Position numbers and translations under genes: made by a program. Below the pieces are notes generated by a model that was not told the origin of the DNA, made no database searches, and saw only the letters and a list, made by a program, of their open reading frames with translations. From Prevotella sp. UBA6994 (lineage in GTDB: Bacteria > Bacteroidota > Bacteroidia > Bacteroidales > Bacteroidaceae), in assembly GCA_002449845.1 (NCBI GenBank), contig DJXW01000029.1:54067-118066 (forward strand): a stretch of 64,000 nt of DNA. Reading direction: 5' to 3'. Shown in pieces: positions 63,979 to 64,000 of this stretch; position 1 is the stretch's first letter, and the number at the start of each line of letters is the position of its first letter.

Positions 63979-64000
63979 CAATACTTAGTTAATTATACAT

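Overview
The window looks like a chromosomal segment of a Bacteroidota bacterium close to Prevotella/Segatella. Pointers are: TAnnTTTG -7 promoter boxes in front of many genes, with hardly any Shine-Dalgarno sequences; secreted proteins ending in the short tail YDLQGRKV...GLYIRNGKKFVV; an ECF-sigma/anti-sigma/outer-membrane receptor trio; GH26, GH2, GH35, GH31 and PL1 enzymes; and a tmRNA whose tag reads GERNYALAA. The genus is an inference. 

Region 1 (1-24.5 kb, all + strand, visibly AT-rich) is a surface-polysaccharide (capsule/O-antigen) locus. The first half encodes a Wzx-type flippase, seven or eight glycosyltransferases (GT2, GT4 and DXD/GT32 types), a TupA-like ATP-grasp protein, an EpsG/Wzy-type polymerase, a hexapeptide acetyltransferase and a NodB-type deacetylase. 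A VirE-type primase/helicase gene with an iteron-like inverted-repeat leader then interrupts the locus. A second promoter follows, driving a sugar epimerase, a PglC/WcfS-type initiating phosphoglycosyl transferase, a PLP decarboxylase plus ATP-grasp pair, a WcfR-type aminotransferase, a nucleotidyltransferase of unknown role, a CapD/PglF-type 4,6-dehydratase and glmS. GlmS supplies GlcN-6-P, hence UDP-GlcNAc. The dehydratase and aminotransferase would make a 4-amino-2,4,6-trideoxy sugar, which the phosphoglycosyl transferase loads onto undecaprenyl phosphate. 

Region 2 (24.5-42 kb, mainly - strand): a secreted GH31 enzyme, ndk, and a single-chain MmeI-like restriction-modification enzyme; then receptor, mini anti-sigma and ECF sigma genes; then a GH26 / unknown secreted protein / GH2 operon divergent from a GH35 gene, suggesting use of a mannan- or galactose-containing plant glycan. 

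Region 3 (42-56 kb): ssrA (tmRNA), a Kef-type antiporter, LolD, an S1-domain protein, a TerB-DnaJ protein, a Zn-ribbon coiled-coil and Nif3 pair, a WecF-like glycosyltransferase, a secreted nuclease with FetAB-like transporter genes, and the agmatine-to-putrescine pair aguA-aguB. 

Region 4 (56-64 kb, - strand): a 1279-residue modular pectate lyase and two related secreted repeat proteins with near-identical 3' ends and a gene remnant between them. 

The intergenic DNA is unusually structured. Two colinear ~300-bp elements (near 30.9 and 56.0 kb) carry five 21-bp units each. A third 21-bp array of different sequence lies at 43.2 kb. A ~530-bp foldback element at 42 kb contains seven small REP-like hairpins in mirror arrangement. 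These are the least explained parts of the window.
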